Assembly (NCBI RefSeq): GCF_000013225.1
Contig: NC_007776.1
Location: forward strand, 2,858,501-2,922,500
Direction: 5' to 3'
DNA length: 64,000 nt
Source of the DNA: Synechococcus sp. JA-2-3B'a(2-13)
Lineage (GTDB): Bacteria > Cyanobacteriota > Cyanobacteriia > Thermostichales > Thermostichaceae
The notes under the pieces were generated by a model, which was not told the DNA's origin, made no database searches, and was given only the letters and a program-made list of their open reading frames with translations. Of this stretch, positions 18,108 to 26,832 are shown piece after piece (the first letter of the stretch is position 1; each line of letters opens with the position of its first letter). Made by a program: the position numbers and the translations under genes.

Positions 18108-20000
18108 ATGGGAAAAGTTGTAGGAATTGACCTGGGCACAACCAACTCGGTTGTCGCCGTAATGGAGGGGGGTGTCCCCACCGTCATCGCCAATGCTGAG
18201 GGTACTCGCACCACACCCTCGGTGGTCGCCTTCACCAAAGATGGAGAGCGCCTGGTGGGCCAAATGGCCCGCCGCCAAGCGGTGCTCAACCCCGAAAACA
18301 CGTTCTACTCCGTTAAGCGGTTCATCGGTCGCAAGTACGATGAGCTGAATGCCGACTCCAAGCGGGTCTCCTACCAGGTGCGGCGGGACGAGCGGGGCAA
18401 TGTCAAACTGTACGCCCCCCGCCTGAACAAGGAATTTGCGCCGGAAGAGATTTCGGCCATGGTGCTGCGCAAGCTAGCGGATGATGCCAGCCGCTACCTG
18501 GGCCAGCCGGTCACCCAAGCGGTGATCACGGTTCCTGCTTACTTTAATGACTCGCAGCGGCAGGCCACCAAAGATGCGGGCCGCATTGCCGGTTTGGAAG
18601 TGCTGCGCATCATCAACGAGCCGACAGCAGCCTCTTTGGCCTACGGCTTGGACAAGCGCAACAACGAGACCATCCTCGTCTTCGACCTGGGCGGCGGCAC
18701 CTTCGACGTGTCCATCCTGGAAGTGGGGGATGGCGTTTTCGAGGTGAAATCCACCAGCGGCGACACGCAGTTGGGGGGCGACGACTTCGACAAGAAGATC
18801 GTCGATTGGATGGCCGAGCAGTTCAAGCAAATGGAAGGGATCGACCTGCGGCAAGACCGGCAGGCGCTGCAACGGCTAACGGAAGCCGCGGAAAAAGCCA
18901 AGATCGAGCTGTCCAGCGTTTCCGAAACCACCATCAACCTGCCCTTCATCACTGCCACTGCCGATGGGCCCAAACACCTGGAGCTGAAGCTCTCCCGCGC
19001 CCAGTTTGAGCACCTCTGTGCCGACCTGCTGGAGCGCTGCAAGGGGCCGGTGGAGCAAGCCCTGCGGGATGCCAAGCTCACCAAGGCCGACATCAACGAA
19101 GTGGTGCTGGTGGGGGGATCTACCCGCATTCCGGCGGTGCAGCGGCTGGTGAGGGAGCTGCTGGGAAAAGAACCCAACCAGAGCGTCAACCCCGATGAGG
19201 TGGTGGCCGTTGGGGCAGCCATTCAGGCTGGCGTACTGGCGGGCGAAGTCAAAGACGTGCTGTTGCTGGATGTCACCCCCTTGTCCTTGGGGGTGGAAAC
19301 CCTGGGCGGCGTGGCCACCAAGCTGATCCCGCGCAACACCACCATCCCCACCCGCAAGTCGGAGATCTTCTCCACTGCCGAAGATGGGCAGACCTCTGTG
19401 GAAATCCACGTGGTGCAAGGGGAGCGGGAGCTGGCCCGCGACAACAAATCTCTGGGCCGCTTCAAGCTGGACGGGATCCCGCCGGCCCCCCGCGGTGTGC
19501 CGCAGATCGAGGTCACCTTCGACATCGACGCCAACGGCATCCTCAAGGTGACGGCCAAAGACAAAGGCAGCGGCAAAGAGCAGAGCATCTCCATCACCGG
19601 CGCCTCTACTTTGGATAGCAAAGAGGTGGAGCGCATGATTGCTGAGGCAGAAAAATACGCTGCCGAAGACCGGGCCCGCCGGGAGAAAATTGAGCGCCGC
19701 AACAAGGCCGACTCGCTGGCCTACCAAGCCGAGCGGCAGTTGAAGGAGTTGGGCGACAAGATCTCCTCCAGCAAACGCAGCCAAATCGAGACTCTGGTGC
19801 GAGAACTGCGGGAGGCCATCCAGCGGGAGGACGACAGCGCCATCCAGAGCAAAGAGCGGGAGCTGCAAGAGGCTCTCTACGCCATGAGCAGCGAGCTGTA
19901 TCAACAGCCGGGGGCCTCCTCTGGCCCCACTCCCGGCTCAGGGAAAACCTCCGGCGGCAGCGATGATGTGATCGATGCCGACTTCACCGAGAGCAAGTGA
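18108..20000 (+). CDS. dnaK: Chaperone DnaK (Hsp70)
   Basis: 630 residues behind [23 protein letters not shown] opens the ATPase domain; further marks are [60 protein letters not shown] in parts, and the linker [19 protein letters not shown] near 390. The C-terminal lid ends in [13 protein letters not shown]. Cyanobacteria carry several dnaK paralogues; this one resembles the essential DnaK2 type by its tail, a tentative call. No CIRCE element is visible in the 290-base upstream gap. It is followed by a dnaJ-type gene. Confidence 0.95.
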   Translation: MGKVVGIDLGTTNSVVAVMEGGVPTVIANAEGTRTTPSVVAFTKDGERLVGQMARRQAVLNPENTFYSVKRFIGRKYDELNADSKRVSYQVRRDERGNVKLYAPRLNKEFAPEEISAMVLRKLADDASRYLGQPVTQAVITVPAYFNDSQRQATKDAGRIAGLEVLRIINEPTAASLAYGLDKRNNETILVFDLGGGTFDVSILEVGDGVFEVKSTSGDTQLGGDDFDKKIVDWMAEQFKQMEGIDLRQDRQALQRLTEAAEKAKIELSSVSETTINLPFITATADGPKHLELKLSRAQFEHLCADLLERCKGPVEQALRDAKLTKADINEVVLVGGSTRIPAVQRLVRELLGKEPNQSVNPDEVVAVGAAIQAGVLAGEVKDVLLLDVTPLSLGVETLGGVATKLIPRNTTIPTRKSEIFSTAEDGQTSVEIHVVQGERELARDNKSLGRFKLDGIPPAPRGVPQIEVTFDIDANGILKVTAKDKGSGKEQSISITGASTLDSKEVERMIAEAEKYAAEDRARREKIERRNKADSLAYQAERQLKELGDKISSSKRSQIETLVRELREAIQREDDSAIQSKERELQEALYAMSSELYQQPGASSGPTPGSGKTSGGSDDVIDADFTESK

Positions 20001-20066
20001 CTGCTCAGGGATCCCTCCGTGGGCCGCGGGCCCAGGGCGGATCCCGCCCTTACTTGTAGCGCCGAT

Positions 20067-20118
20067 AATGAGGAGGGACGGGATGGGCGATGGCGTCTAG
20101 CCCGCCTCCTCATTTTCT
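20067..20118 (+). terminator. Large hairpin between dnaK and dnaJ
   Basis: AATGAGGAGG (20067-20076) pairs perfectly with CCTCCTCATT (20105-20114), with a smaller GGGC/GCCC stem inside, followed by TTCTTC. It could be a terminator or attenuator that lowers dnaJ relative to dnaK. Confidence 0.5.
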
Positions 20119-20208
20119 TCAGTAGGTCGGAGGGAAGGAGCCCTTGCCGGGGACGCCTAGCCTCGTGGTTTTCTGCCCACTCTCAGCGATTTGCCTGCGG
20201 ACGCCTCC

Positions 20209-21168
20209 ATGCAAAACTTTAAGGACTACTACAAGATTTTGGGGGTCAGCAAAACGGCCACTGCCGATGAGGTGAAACAAGCCTATCGGCGCCTAGCCCG
20301 CAAGTATCACCCAGATGTCAACCCCAACGACAAAGCGGCTGAAGAGAAATTCAAAGACATTAACGAAGCCTACGAAGTTCTCTCGGATCCCAGCAAGCGC
20401 AGGCAATACGACCAATTTGGCCAATACTATCAGCAGGGCGGGTTTCGCTCCAGCCGCGATGCCTACACCTACAGCAGCAGCCCCTTCAGCCAAGACTTTG
20501 GGGGGAGCGGATTTGGGGGGAGTGGCGTCGATTTCAGCCAATTTGATGATTTTCAAGACTTCATCGATCAACTGCTGGGCCGGGTGCGCAGCCAAACCGC
20601 AGACCGCAGCAGCGGATTTTCGGGATCCACTGGCAACACCAGTTACGATGCTGAGGCCACCATCCAGATCAGCATTCCAGAAGCTTTTGAGGGGGGCAAG
20701 CGTCGCCTGCGGGTGGGCGGGGATCGCGTGCTCGAGGTAAACATCCCGCCGGGAATTACGCCAGGGAAGCGGATTCGCCTGCGCGGCCAAGGCCACCCCA
20801 ACCCCAACGGCGGTGCCGGTGATCTGTACCTTAAAATTGAGCTGAAAGACCACCCCTTCTATCGCCTAGAGGGATTCGACGTTTACTGCGATCTGCCCAT
20901 CAGCCCCAGCGAAGCGGTTTTGGGCGCCCAGGTGGAAGTGCCCACCTTGGATGGGGTGGTGAAGCTGCGGATCCCACCTGGCATGCAGCCGGGGCGAAAG
21001 TTGCGGCTGGCGGAAAGGGGATTTCCCAAAGGCAACGGAGAACGGGGGGATTTTTACGTGGTGGTGCAGATCCATTTGCCCACCCAGATCTCCGAAGAAG
21101 AGCGAGAACTTTACGAAAAGCTGCAGCGGGTTCAATCCTACGATCCCCGCGCCACCCTTAAGCTCTAG
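20209..21168 (+). CDS. dnaJ: DnaJ/CbpA-type co-chaperone without zinc domain
   Basis: 319 residues from ATG 20209. The J domain occupies about 1-70 with HPD at 34-36 ([11 protein letters not shown]). A Gly/Phe/Ser-rich linker with GGSGFGGSG follows, then the two C-terminal substrate domains ([49 protein letters not shown]). The four CxxCxGxG zinc motifs of type I DnaJ are absent, so this is a type II (CbpA-like) protein. It stimulates DnaK ATPase; the gene order dnaK-dnaJ supports that. No Shine-Dalgarno is obvious. Confidence 0.9.
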   Translation: MQNFKDYYKILGVSKTATADEVKQAYRRLARKYHPDVNPNDKAAEEKFKDINEAYEVLSDPSKRRQYDQFGQYYQQGGFRSSRDAYTYSSSPFSQDFGGSGFGGSGVDFSQFDDFQDFIDQLLGRVRSQTADRSSGFSGSTGNTSYDAEATIQISIPEAFEGGKRRLRVGGDRVLEVNIPPGITPGKRIRLRGQGHPNPNGGAGDLYLKIELKDHPFYRLEGFDVYCDLPISPSEAVLGAQVEVPTLDGVVKLRIPPGMQPGRKLRLAERGFPKGNGERGDFYVVVQIHLPTQISEEERELYEKLQRVQSYDPRATLKL

Positions 21169-21308
21169 CATTGATATTCTCCGATATTCTCCCACGGCCA
21201 AAGCCTCAAGATTCTTGACAAGCGCTCCGCGCCGCCTGAAAGCAGGAAGCCGCCCTTCTAGCTTGCTTCCAGTAGCGGTAGGGCGGGGCTGGAGGCCCAG
21301 CCTTGGGG

Positions 21309-22139
21309 TCAAGATGGGGTCCTGCTGGAATCTGGTTGCGTCGGCGGGACGGGAGCTGCATTTGCTTCCAGAGGTTCCTGACGAGAGCATCCCTGGCTCC
21401 ATTGCAGTTGCCGCAGGATCCCGCGCAACAAGGCCACCTCGGCTACGGTCAGGCCGGCTCGCTGGAACAGGGCGCGAAACTTGAGCATTTTGCGGCGGGC
21501 TGTGTGGGGGTGCAGGTAGCCAATTTGCAGCAACAGCGCTTCTAAGTGGTCGAAAAATCCCTCCAGCAGCTCGAAGGGGGCAAGCCTTTGCGGTGAGGGC
21601 ATAGGAGGAGCAGGGGAAGGGCTCTGGCAGACGAGGGTGTACAGCTCATAGCAACAAATGGCCACGGCTTGGGCCAAGTTTAAAGAGGGATAGGTCGCAT
21701 CGGTGGGGATCTGGATCTGGCGATGGCAAAGGGCCAGCTCCTCGTTGCTCAAGCCGCGATCTTCGGGGCCAAACACGAGGGCGGCAGGGCCGGCGGCCAG
21801 CAGAGCGGGAAAGGCTTGGCGGGGGGACTGAATTTGCCATTCGGGTGGGTAGGTTTGGCTGCGCCCCGTTGTCCCGAAAACCTGCACACACCCTTGCAGG
21901 GCTTCGGGCAAAGTTTGCACCTTCCGGGCTTGATGGAGCAGGTCTGCCCCATGCACGGCTGTGGTGATCGCTTCTATATCGAGGGGATCGCATTGGGGAT
22001 CCACCAGCACCCACTGCCTGAAGCCCATGTTTTTCATCACGCGGGCAATGGCGCCGAGGTTGCGCGGCCCAGCCGGCTGCACCAATACAAGCCGTACCTG
22101 CGCCAGTTGTTCAGGGCCAGAGTGGGGTAATATCGGCAT
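21309..22139 (-). CDS. TrmJ-like tRNA 2'-O-methyltransferase (SpoU/TrmH family)
   Basis: 276 residues from ATG 22139 (MPILPHSGPEQLAQVRLVLV). An upstream ATG at 22208 would add 23 residues but overlaps the start codon of the divergent gene, so I prefer the shorter form. SPOUT landmarks: VLVQPAGPRNLGAIARVMKNMGF in two parts (AGPRNLGAIARVMKNMG, motif 1 Asn), LVFGPEDRGLSNEEL (motif 2) and PSLNLAQAVAICCYEL (motif 3). The C-terminal ~100 residues form the TrmJ-type helical extension. It methylates ribose at position 32 of tRNA in E. coli; the same target here is inferred. Confidence 0.8.
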   Translation of the reverse strand: MPILPHSGPEQLAQVRLVLVQPAGPRNLGAIARVMKNMGFRQWVLVDPQCDPLDIEAITTAVHGADLLHQARKVQTLPEALQGCVQVFGTTGRSQTYPPEWQIQSPRQAFPALLAAGPAALVFGPEDRGLSNEELALCHRQIQIPTDATYPSLNLAQAVAICCYELYTLVCQSPSPAPPMPSPQRLAPFELLEGFFDHLEALLLQIGYLHPHTARRKMLKFRALFQRAGLTVAEVALLRGILRQLQWSQGCSRQEPLEANAAPVPPTQPDSSRTPS

Positions 22140-22206
22140 CAGGTTGGGATCCCCCAGAGTGCCTAGAGTAGAGAAGAGGAGCTTGATTCTGTCATAGATT
22201 GCATCC

Positions 22207-22794
22207 ATGGGATCCGCATACCGTTGTTGGCTGAGCTTGATTTGTCTGGTGTTGGTGGGATGCTGCTGGGGATCCCCGGCGCTGGCTGCCCCTTCATCGC
22301 TGGCAGGGCCGGCTCAGGTATCGCCCCAGCTCGTTCGCGATAGCGACTCAGAGCGGTTTTCTCTGGCCGAGGCGCGGCAGCGGCTGGAAGCCATTGCCGA
22401 GGTCATGCGCTCGATTCGCCTGTGCAACCGGCCCAACTGCCGCTACCGAGATATCGCTGTGGACGTGTGGCCTGTGGACATATCCATCCCCAATGGTGGT
22501 GCCGAGCCGTTCTACGAGGGCAGCATCGACGCCATGATCGACCGTCCTTCCGGCAGCTTGGATAAAGCCCACTACCGGCTGCAGTTTCGCCAGGGGCGCT
22601 GGCAGTTGCTGGGGGGCGAAGAGATGTCCGATGTCTCTTCCTTTTTCTTTGAGGGAGATACCTACGAGGTGTTCAGCGCCTATGGCACCCGCAGCCACAA
22701 AGCCAAGTTGGCAGATGCCAGCAGCAACCTGCGCGTGGGCTATCGGGAGCTGTATTACCGCGTTTTCGACCAGGGCCAAGAGCGTTTGCACTAG
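22207..22794 (+). CDS. Secreted protein, unknown
   Basis: 195 residues. N-terminal signal CWLSLICLVLVGCCWGSPALA, cut probably after ALA; LVGCCWG might act as a lipobox. The mature part contains VMRSIRLCNRPNCRYRDIAVD (a possible disulfide pair) and FRQGRWQLLGGEEMSDVSSF. I do not recognise the family. It sits 14 bases before lpxC on the same strand, so it may be co-transcribed with the lipid A genes. Confidence 0.7.
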   Translation: MGSAYRCWLSLICLVLVGCCWGSPALAAPSSLAGPAQVSPQLVRDSDSERFSLAEARQRLEAIAEVMRSIRLCNRPNCRYRDIAVDVWPVDISIPNGGAEPFYEGSIDAMIDRPSGSLDKAHYRLQFRQGRWQLLGGEEMSDVSSFFFEGDTYEVFSAYGTRSHKAKLADASSNLRVGYRELYYRVFDQGQERLH

Positions 22795-22808
22795 CGCTGC
22801 GGAGCACG

Positions 22809-23663
22809 ATGAGAGGCCGGCAACACACCTTAGCCAGCTCTATTGCCCTAGAAGGCGTTGGCCTGCACACCGGCCTGCCAATTGGCTGCAGTCTGCATCC
22901 AGCTCCTGCCGGCAGCGGTCGGGTGTTTGTGCGGGTGGATCAACCGGGATCCCCTGAGATCCCGGCTCGGTTGGGATCCCTGGCCCCTGCCCATCTCTGC
23001 ACCCTGTTGCAGCAGGGATCCCCCTCTGTTCAAGTGCAGACGGTGGAACACCTGCTGGCCGCCCTTTACATCCTGGGCATTGACAACTGCCGCATCGAGG
23101 TGGAGGGGCCGGAGCTGCCGATTCTGGATGGCTCTGCCCTGCCCTTTGTAGAGGCCATTGCCCAGGCCGGGATCCAGGCCCAAGATCAGCCAGCCCTGCT
23201 GGGGGTGATCCAAGAACCGGTCACTGTCTGGGCGGGGGAAGCCTTTGTCAGCGCCCTCCCCCATCCTACAGCCCGCTTTACCTATGGCATCGATTTTGCC
23301 GATTGCCCGATTGGAGAACAGTGGCTGAGCTGGAGGGAGAACAGGCCGGATTTTGTCCAGTCCATTGCGCCGGCCCGCACCTTCGCCCGCCAGCAGGATG
23401 TGGAGCTGGCCCGGGAACGGGGGCTAATCCAGGGGGGCAGCCTGGAAAATGCCATTGTCTGTAGCCAAACCGAGTGGTTGGGGCCATTGCGCTACCCAGA
23501 TGAGCCGGTGCGCCATAAGCTGATAGATTTACTAGGAGATCTCAGCCTCCTGGGCTGCCGACTGCAGGGGCACATTGTGGCCTACAAGGCGGGCCATGCC
23601 CTGCACCACCGTTTGGCCGAGCAGTTGCTCAAGAGTGGATCCCTGCTGATCCATGAAGAGTGA
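22809..23663 (+). CDS. lpxC: UDP-3-O-acyl-N-acetylglucosamine deacetylase
   Basis: 284 residues. LpxC signature pieces: TLASSIALEGVGLHTGLP, VQTVEHLLAALYILGIDN with the zinc His in VEHLLAAL, ELPILDGSALPFVEAI, and a C-terminal PVRHKLIDLLGDLSLLG (metal His and Asp) then GHALHH. The enzyme commits UDP-acyl-GlcNAc to lipid A. First gene of the lpxC-fabZ-lpxA-lpxB cluster. Confidence 0.95.
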   Translation: MRGRQHTLASSIALEGVGLHTGLPIGCSLHPAPAGSGRVFVRVDQPGSPEIPARLGSLAPAHLCTLLQQGSPSVQVQTVEHLLAALYILGIDNCRIEVEGPELPILDGSALPFVEAIAQAGIQAQDQPALLGVIQEPVTVWAGEAFVSALPHPTARFTYGIDFADCPIGEQWLSWRENRPDFVQSIAPARTFARQQDVELARERGLIQGGSLENAIVCSQTEWLGPLRYPDEPVRHKLIDLLGDLSLLGCRLQGHIVAYKAGHALHHRLAEQLLKSGSLLIHEE

Positions 23664-23710
23664 GGGGGAGCAAGGGATCCGGTTGCGCAGCAACAACCCT
23701 GCCATCCTCA

Positions 23711-23733
23711 GTTGCGAGAGCGGTGCGGAGCAC
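23711..23733 (+). repeat. Dispersed repeat B, copy
   Basis: GTTGCGAGAGCGG then TGCGGAGCAC, between lpxC and fabZ. A weaker match (AGCGCTGCGGAGCA) lies just before lpxC at 22793-22806. Confidence 0.65.
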
Positions 23734-23876
23734 TTGTCTTCAAGGGGATCCCCAGGGTGGGATCCGCTTCATTCCCCTCCTTTCCGCAGCTCCCTGGGTG
23801 CTCTTTTGGCTGAGTTCTGGCCTGCCGTCCTCCCCGTCCGGGATTTGGTTTTGTCCTCTGCCTCTGTGGGTTCACC

Positions 23877-24377
23877 ATGTCCTCTGATGTCTCTCCTCCT
23901 CCCCTTCTCTCGGCTGAGGCAGCCGCTCAATTGGCAACCGCTCCCCCCGTCTTCACAACGGAGCAGATTTTGGAGATCTTGCCCCATCGCTATCCTTTCT
24001 TGCTGGTGGATCGGGTTGTGGAGTATCAACCGGGGCAACGGGCGGTGGGCCTGAAAAACGTCACCTTCAACGAGCCTTTTTTTCAAGGGCATTTCCCCAA
24101 CCGACCCATCATGCCCGGCGTCCTAATCGTCGAGGCCATGGCCCAGATAGGGGGGATCGTGTTGACCAAGTTGCCGGACGTGGCCGGGCGTTTGGCCCTG
24201 TTTGCCGGGATCGATGGCGTTCGCTTTCGCCGCCCGGTACTGCCGGGGGATCAACTGCTGCTCTCCGCCGATTTGCTCACCATTCGCCAGAGGCGCATTG
24301 GCAAGATGTTCTGCCGCGCTCAGGTGGGAGGGCAACTGGTAACCGAGGGGGAGCTGATGTTCTCCCTGGTGGATTGA
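23877..24377 (+). CDS. fabZ: 3-hydroxyacyl-ACP dehydratase FabZ
   Basis: 166 residues. The hot-dog fold core is complete: [17 protein letters not shown] (catalytic His in LPHRYPFL), [23 protein letters not shown] (catalytic Glu in VEAMAQ), and [15 protein letters not shown]. The first ~28 residues are a cyanobacterial extension. It supplies acyl chains for fatty acid and lipid A synthesis, fitting its place between lpxC and lpxA. Confidence 0.95.
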   Translation: MSSDVSPPPLLSAEAAAQLATAPPVFTTEQILEILPHRYPFLLVDRVVEYQPGQRAVGLKNVTFNEPFFQGHFPNRPIMPGVLIVEAMAQIGGIVLTKLPDVAGRLALFAGIDGVRFRRPVLPGDQLLLSADLLTIRQRRIGKMFCRAQVGGQLVTEGELMFSLVD

Positions 24378-24502
24378 TGGGCCAACAGCGGCCATCCAGG
24401 AGGCGCTCCGGTGTGGGTGTTCTCGCAATTGAGATAAAGTGTTGGGATAGAAAGATGGCTCAGGGGCTGCTTGCGCCTTTCTGTCGGGATACGGTAAACA
24501 TG

Positions 24503-24527
24503 TTGTCGCGACAGTGGGGCGTAGCTC
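24503..24527 (+). repeat. Variant of dispersed repeat B
   Basis: TTGTCGCGACAGTGG then GGCGTAGCTC: shares TCGCGACAG with repeat B but ends differently. A related GGAGCGTAGCTC occurs at 25609-25620, just before lpxB. Confidence 0.4.
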
Positions 24528-24610
24528 TAAGGCTCATCTCCCCTGGAGTCAAGTCTTGGTGATCCTTCGCGGGGTTGGGAGCGTAACCACAGTTGCTGGC
24601 TAGGTCGGAA

Positions 24611-25597
24611 ATGAGTTCGTTCGCTTCAGCGGGATCCACTCCCAACATCTCTGCAAGTGCGCCGCACCGCTCACGGGAGCGGATTCATCCCACTGCGGTG
24701 ATCCATCCGAAAGCTGAGCTGCACGAAACGGTGCAGGTTGGCCCCTATGCGGTGATCGGCGAGCATGTTCGCATTGCTGCCCATACGGTGGTGGGGGCCC
24801 ATGTGGTGATCGATGGCTGGACGGAAATCGGCGAGGGCAACCACATTTTTCCGGGAGCAGTTGTGGGCACCGAGCCTCAGGATCTGAAGTACAGCGGCGC
24901 CCCCTCTCAAGTGGTAATCGGCAGAGGCAATCGCATCCGCGAGTTCGTCACCATCAACCGGGCTACCAATGAAGGGGAAGCCACCCTGATTGGAGATTAC
25001 AACCTGCTGATGGCCTACACCCATGTCGCCCACAACTGCGTCATCGAAAATCAGGTGGTGATTACCAATGCTGTTTCCTTGGCCGGCCATATCCACATCG
25101 AGTCTCAAGCCCGCATCGGCGGCATGGTCGGGATCCACCAGTTCACCCGCATTGGGCGCTTGGCCATGGTGGGGGCGATGAGCCGGGTTGACCGCGACGT
25201 TCCCCCCTACATGTTGGTGGAAGGACATCCGGCTCGCATCCGCGGTCTGAACTTGGTGGGGCTGCGGCGAGCCCAAGGGATGGAGGGATCCCTGCCCTTG
25301 CTGCGGCAGGTCTACCGATTTTTGTACCGCTCAGGGTTGCCTTTGGAAAAAGCGCTGCAAACGCTGCGCAGCAGCCTGTGTGTCGTTTGTAACAGCGGTG
25401 CGGAGGGAGAGCGCCATGTCCTTTCCCTACAGGGGAAAGAGTGGGTGGACGAGACGGGATCCCTGCAACATCTGCTGCAATTTTTGGAAGACTCCCTCTC
25501 CCAGCCCCAACGACGTGGCCCTCTGCCGGCCCTGCGCGGGAGGGGGGAAGATTCCTTATCGACAGCGATGCAGAGCACTTCAGAGCTGGATGACTAA
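24611..25597 (+). CDS. lpxA: UDP-N-acetylglucosamine acyltransferase LpxA
   Basis: 328 residues from ATG 24611. Left-handed beta-helix hexapeptides run from ERIHPTAVIHPKAEL; AYTHVAHNC holds the catalytic His and GGMVGIHQFTRIG the base-binding region. Most LpxA proteins have 255-275 residues. This one carries about 15 extra at the N-terminus and a long C-terminal stretch that includes a copy of dispersed repeat B (VCNSGAEG) before a family-like end (LQHLLQFLEDSLS...RRGPLPAL). The first acylation of lipid A is its task. Overlap with the repeat suggests the tail was lengthened by insertion. Confidence 0.92.
   Translation: MSSFASAGSTPNISASAPHRSRERIHPTAVIHPKAELHETVQVGPYAVIGEHVRIAAHTVVGAHVVIDGWTEIGEGNHIFPGAVVGTEPQDLKYSGAPSQVVIGRGNRIREFVTINRATNEGEATLIGDYNLLMAYTHVAHNCVIENQVVITNAVSLAGHIHIESQARIGGMVGIHQFTRIGRLAMVGAMSRVDRDVPPYMLVEGHPARIRGLNLVGLRRAQGMEGSLPLLRQVYRFLYRSGLPLEKALQTLRSSLCVVCNSGAEGERHVLSLQGKEWVDETGSLQHLLQFLEDSLSQPQRRGPLPALRGRGEDSLSTAMQSTSELDD
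25383..25405 (+). repeat. Dispersed repeat B inside lpxA
   Basis: TCGTTTGTAACAGCGG then TGCGGAG, in frame near the 3' end of lpxA. Confidence 0.5.
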
Positions 25598-25623
25598 AGA
25601 TTGGGGTCGGGAGCGTAGCTCTG

Positions 25624-26832
25624 GTGAGCCACCTGTTCATCTGCACGGGCGAGGTCTCAGGGGATCTGCAGGCCGGCCATCTGATTGAAGAATTGCTGCG
25701 CCAGCGCCCTCAACTGCGCATCACAGCGGTCGGGGGAGAGCGCATGGCTGCTGCCGGGGCCCGTTTATTGCACCGCACTACCGAGATCAGCTCCGTTGGC
25801 ATTTTAGAGGCTCTTCCCTTTATCGGCCCCGCCCTCTGGACGGAATGGAAGATTCGCCGCTTTTTGGCCCAAGACCCGCCAGATGTGGCTGTGCTGGTGG
25901 ACTACATCGGCGTCAACAGCCGCATTGCCCGTCTGCTGCAACGGCGGCAGATCCCTGCTGTCTATTACATTGCCCCCCAAGAGTGGGTGTGGTCGCAGGA
26001 CGCCCGCCTCACCTACCAACTGGCCCAGCAGATGCGGCTGATGTTGGCAATTTTCCCTGAGGAAGCCCGCTACTACGCGGCGGCAGGAGCCCATGTCCAG
26101 TATGTGGGCCATCCCCTGTTGGATATTTTGGCCGCTGTGCCCAGCCGTGCTGCCGCCAGAGCCCAGTTGGGGATCCCTGCCGAAGCCACGGTGGTGGTGG
26201 TGGTGCCGGCTTCGCGTCGGCAAGAGCTGCGCTCGGTTCTGCCTGTCTTGCTCAAGGCGGCTCAGTTGTTGCAAGCTCACCTGCCTCAGGCACAGTTTTG
26301 GGTGCCCCTGGCCTCGCCCCGTTTTGCTGCCCCGATTGCGCGGGCTGCCCGCCGCCTTGGGCTCAACCTCACCCTTTTGGATCCCCAAGCTCTGCCCTTC
26401 TTCTCCCCCCACAAAGCTCATCACCTCGCCTTGGCAGCGGCTGATTTGGTGTTGGCCAAGTCGGGCACGGTGAACTTGGAGACGGCCATCTTGGGGATCC
26501 CCCAGGTGGTGATCTATCGCCTCAACCCCCTCACCTTCTGGATCGCCCGCCATTGGCTGAGGGTGTCGGTGCCCTTCATGTCTCCGCCCAACCTGGTGCA
26601 GATGCGCCCCATTGTCCCGGAGTTGCTGCAGGAGCAGGCCCAGCCAGAGAAGATTGCCCAACTGGCGCTGGAGTTGCTAACTCGGCCCGAACGCAAAGCC
26701 CAACTGCAAGCCGACTACGCCGCGATGCGGGCAGCCCTGGGAGAACCCGGCGTTCTGGCTCGCGCTGCCAAGGCCATCCTAGAGGTGTTGGATGGCGCAG
26801 CCGGCCCCCAGCGGCATCCCTTTTGCCGCTAG
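25624..26832 (+). CDS. lpxB: Lipid-A-disaccharide synthase
   Basis: 402 residues from GTG 25624. LpxB marks: FICTGEVSGDLQAGHLIEEL, SSVGILEALPFI, PPDVAVLVDYIGVN, YYIAPQEWVW, YVGHPLLD and KSGTVNLETAILGIPQVVIYR. A GT-B fold enzyme that joins UDP-diacyl-GlcN and lipid X at the membrane surface. Ends overlapping by four bases with the convergent FAD oxidoreductase. lpxD, which should act between lpxC and lpxB, is not in this window. Confidence 0.95.
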   Translation: MSHLFICTGEVSGDLQAGHLIEELLRQRPQLRITAVGGERMAAAGARLLHRTTEISSVGILEALPFIGPALWTEWKIRRFLAQDPPDVAVLVDYIGVNSRIARLLQRRQIPAVYYIAPQEWVWSQDARLTYQLAQQMRLMLAIFPEEARYYAAAGAHVQYVGHPLLDILAAVPSRAAARAQLGIPAEATVVVVVPASRRQELRSVLPVLLKAAQLLQAHLPQAQFWVPLASPRFAAPIARAARRLGLNLTLLDPQALPFFSPHKAHHLALAAADLVLAKSGTVNLETAILGIPQVVIYRLNPLTFWIARHWLRVSVPFMSPPNLVQMRPIVPELLQEQAQPEKIAQLALELLTRPERKAQLQADYAAMRAALGEPGVLARAAKAILEVLDGAAGPQRHPFCR

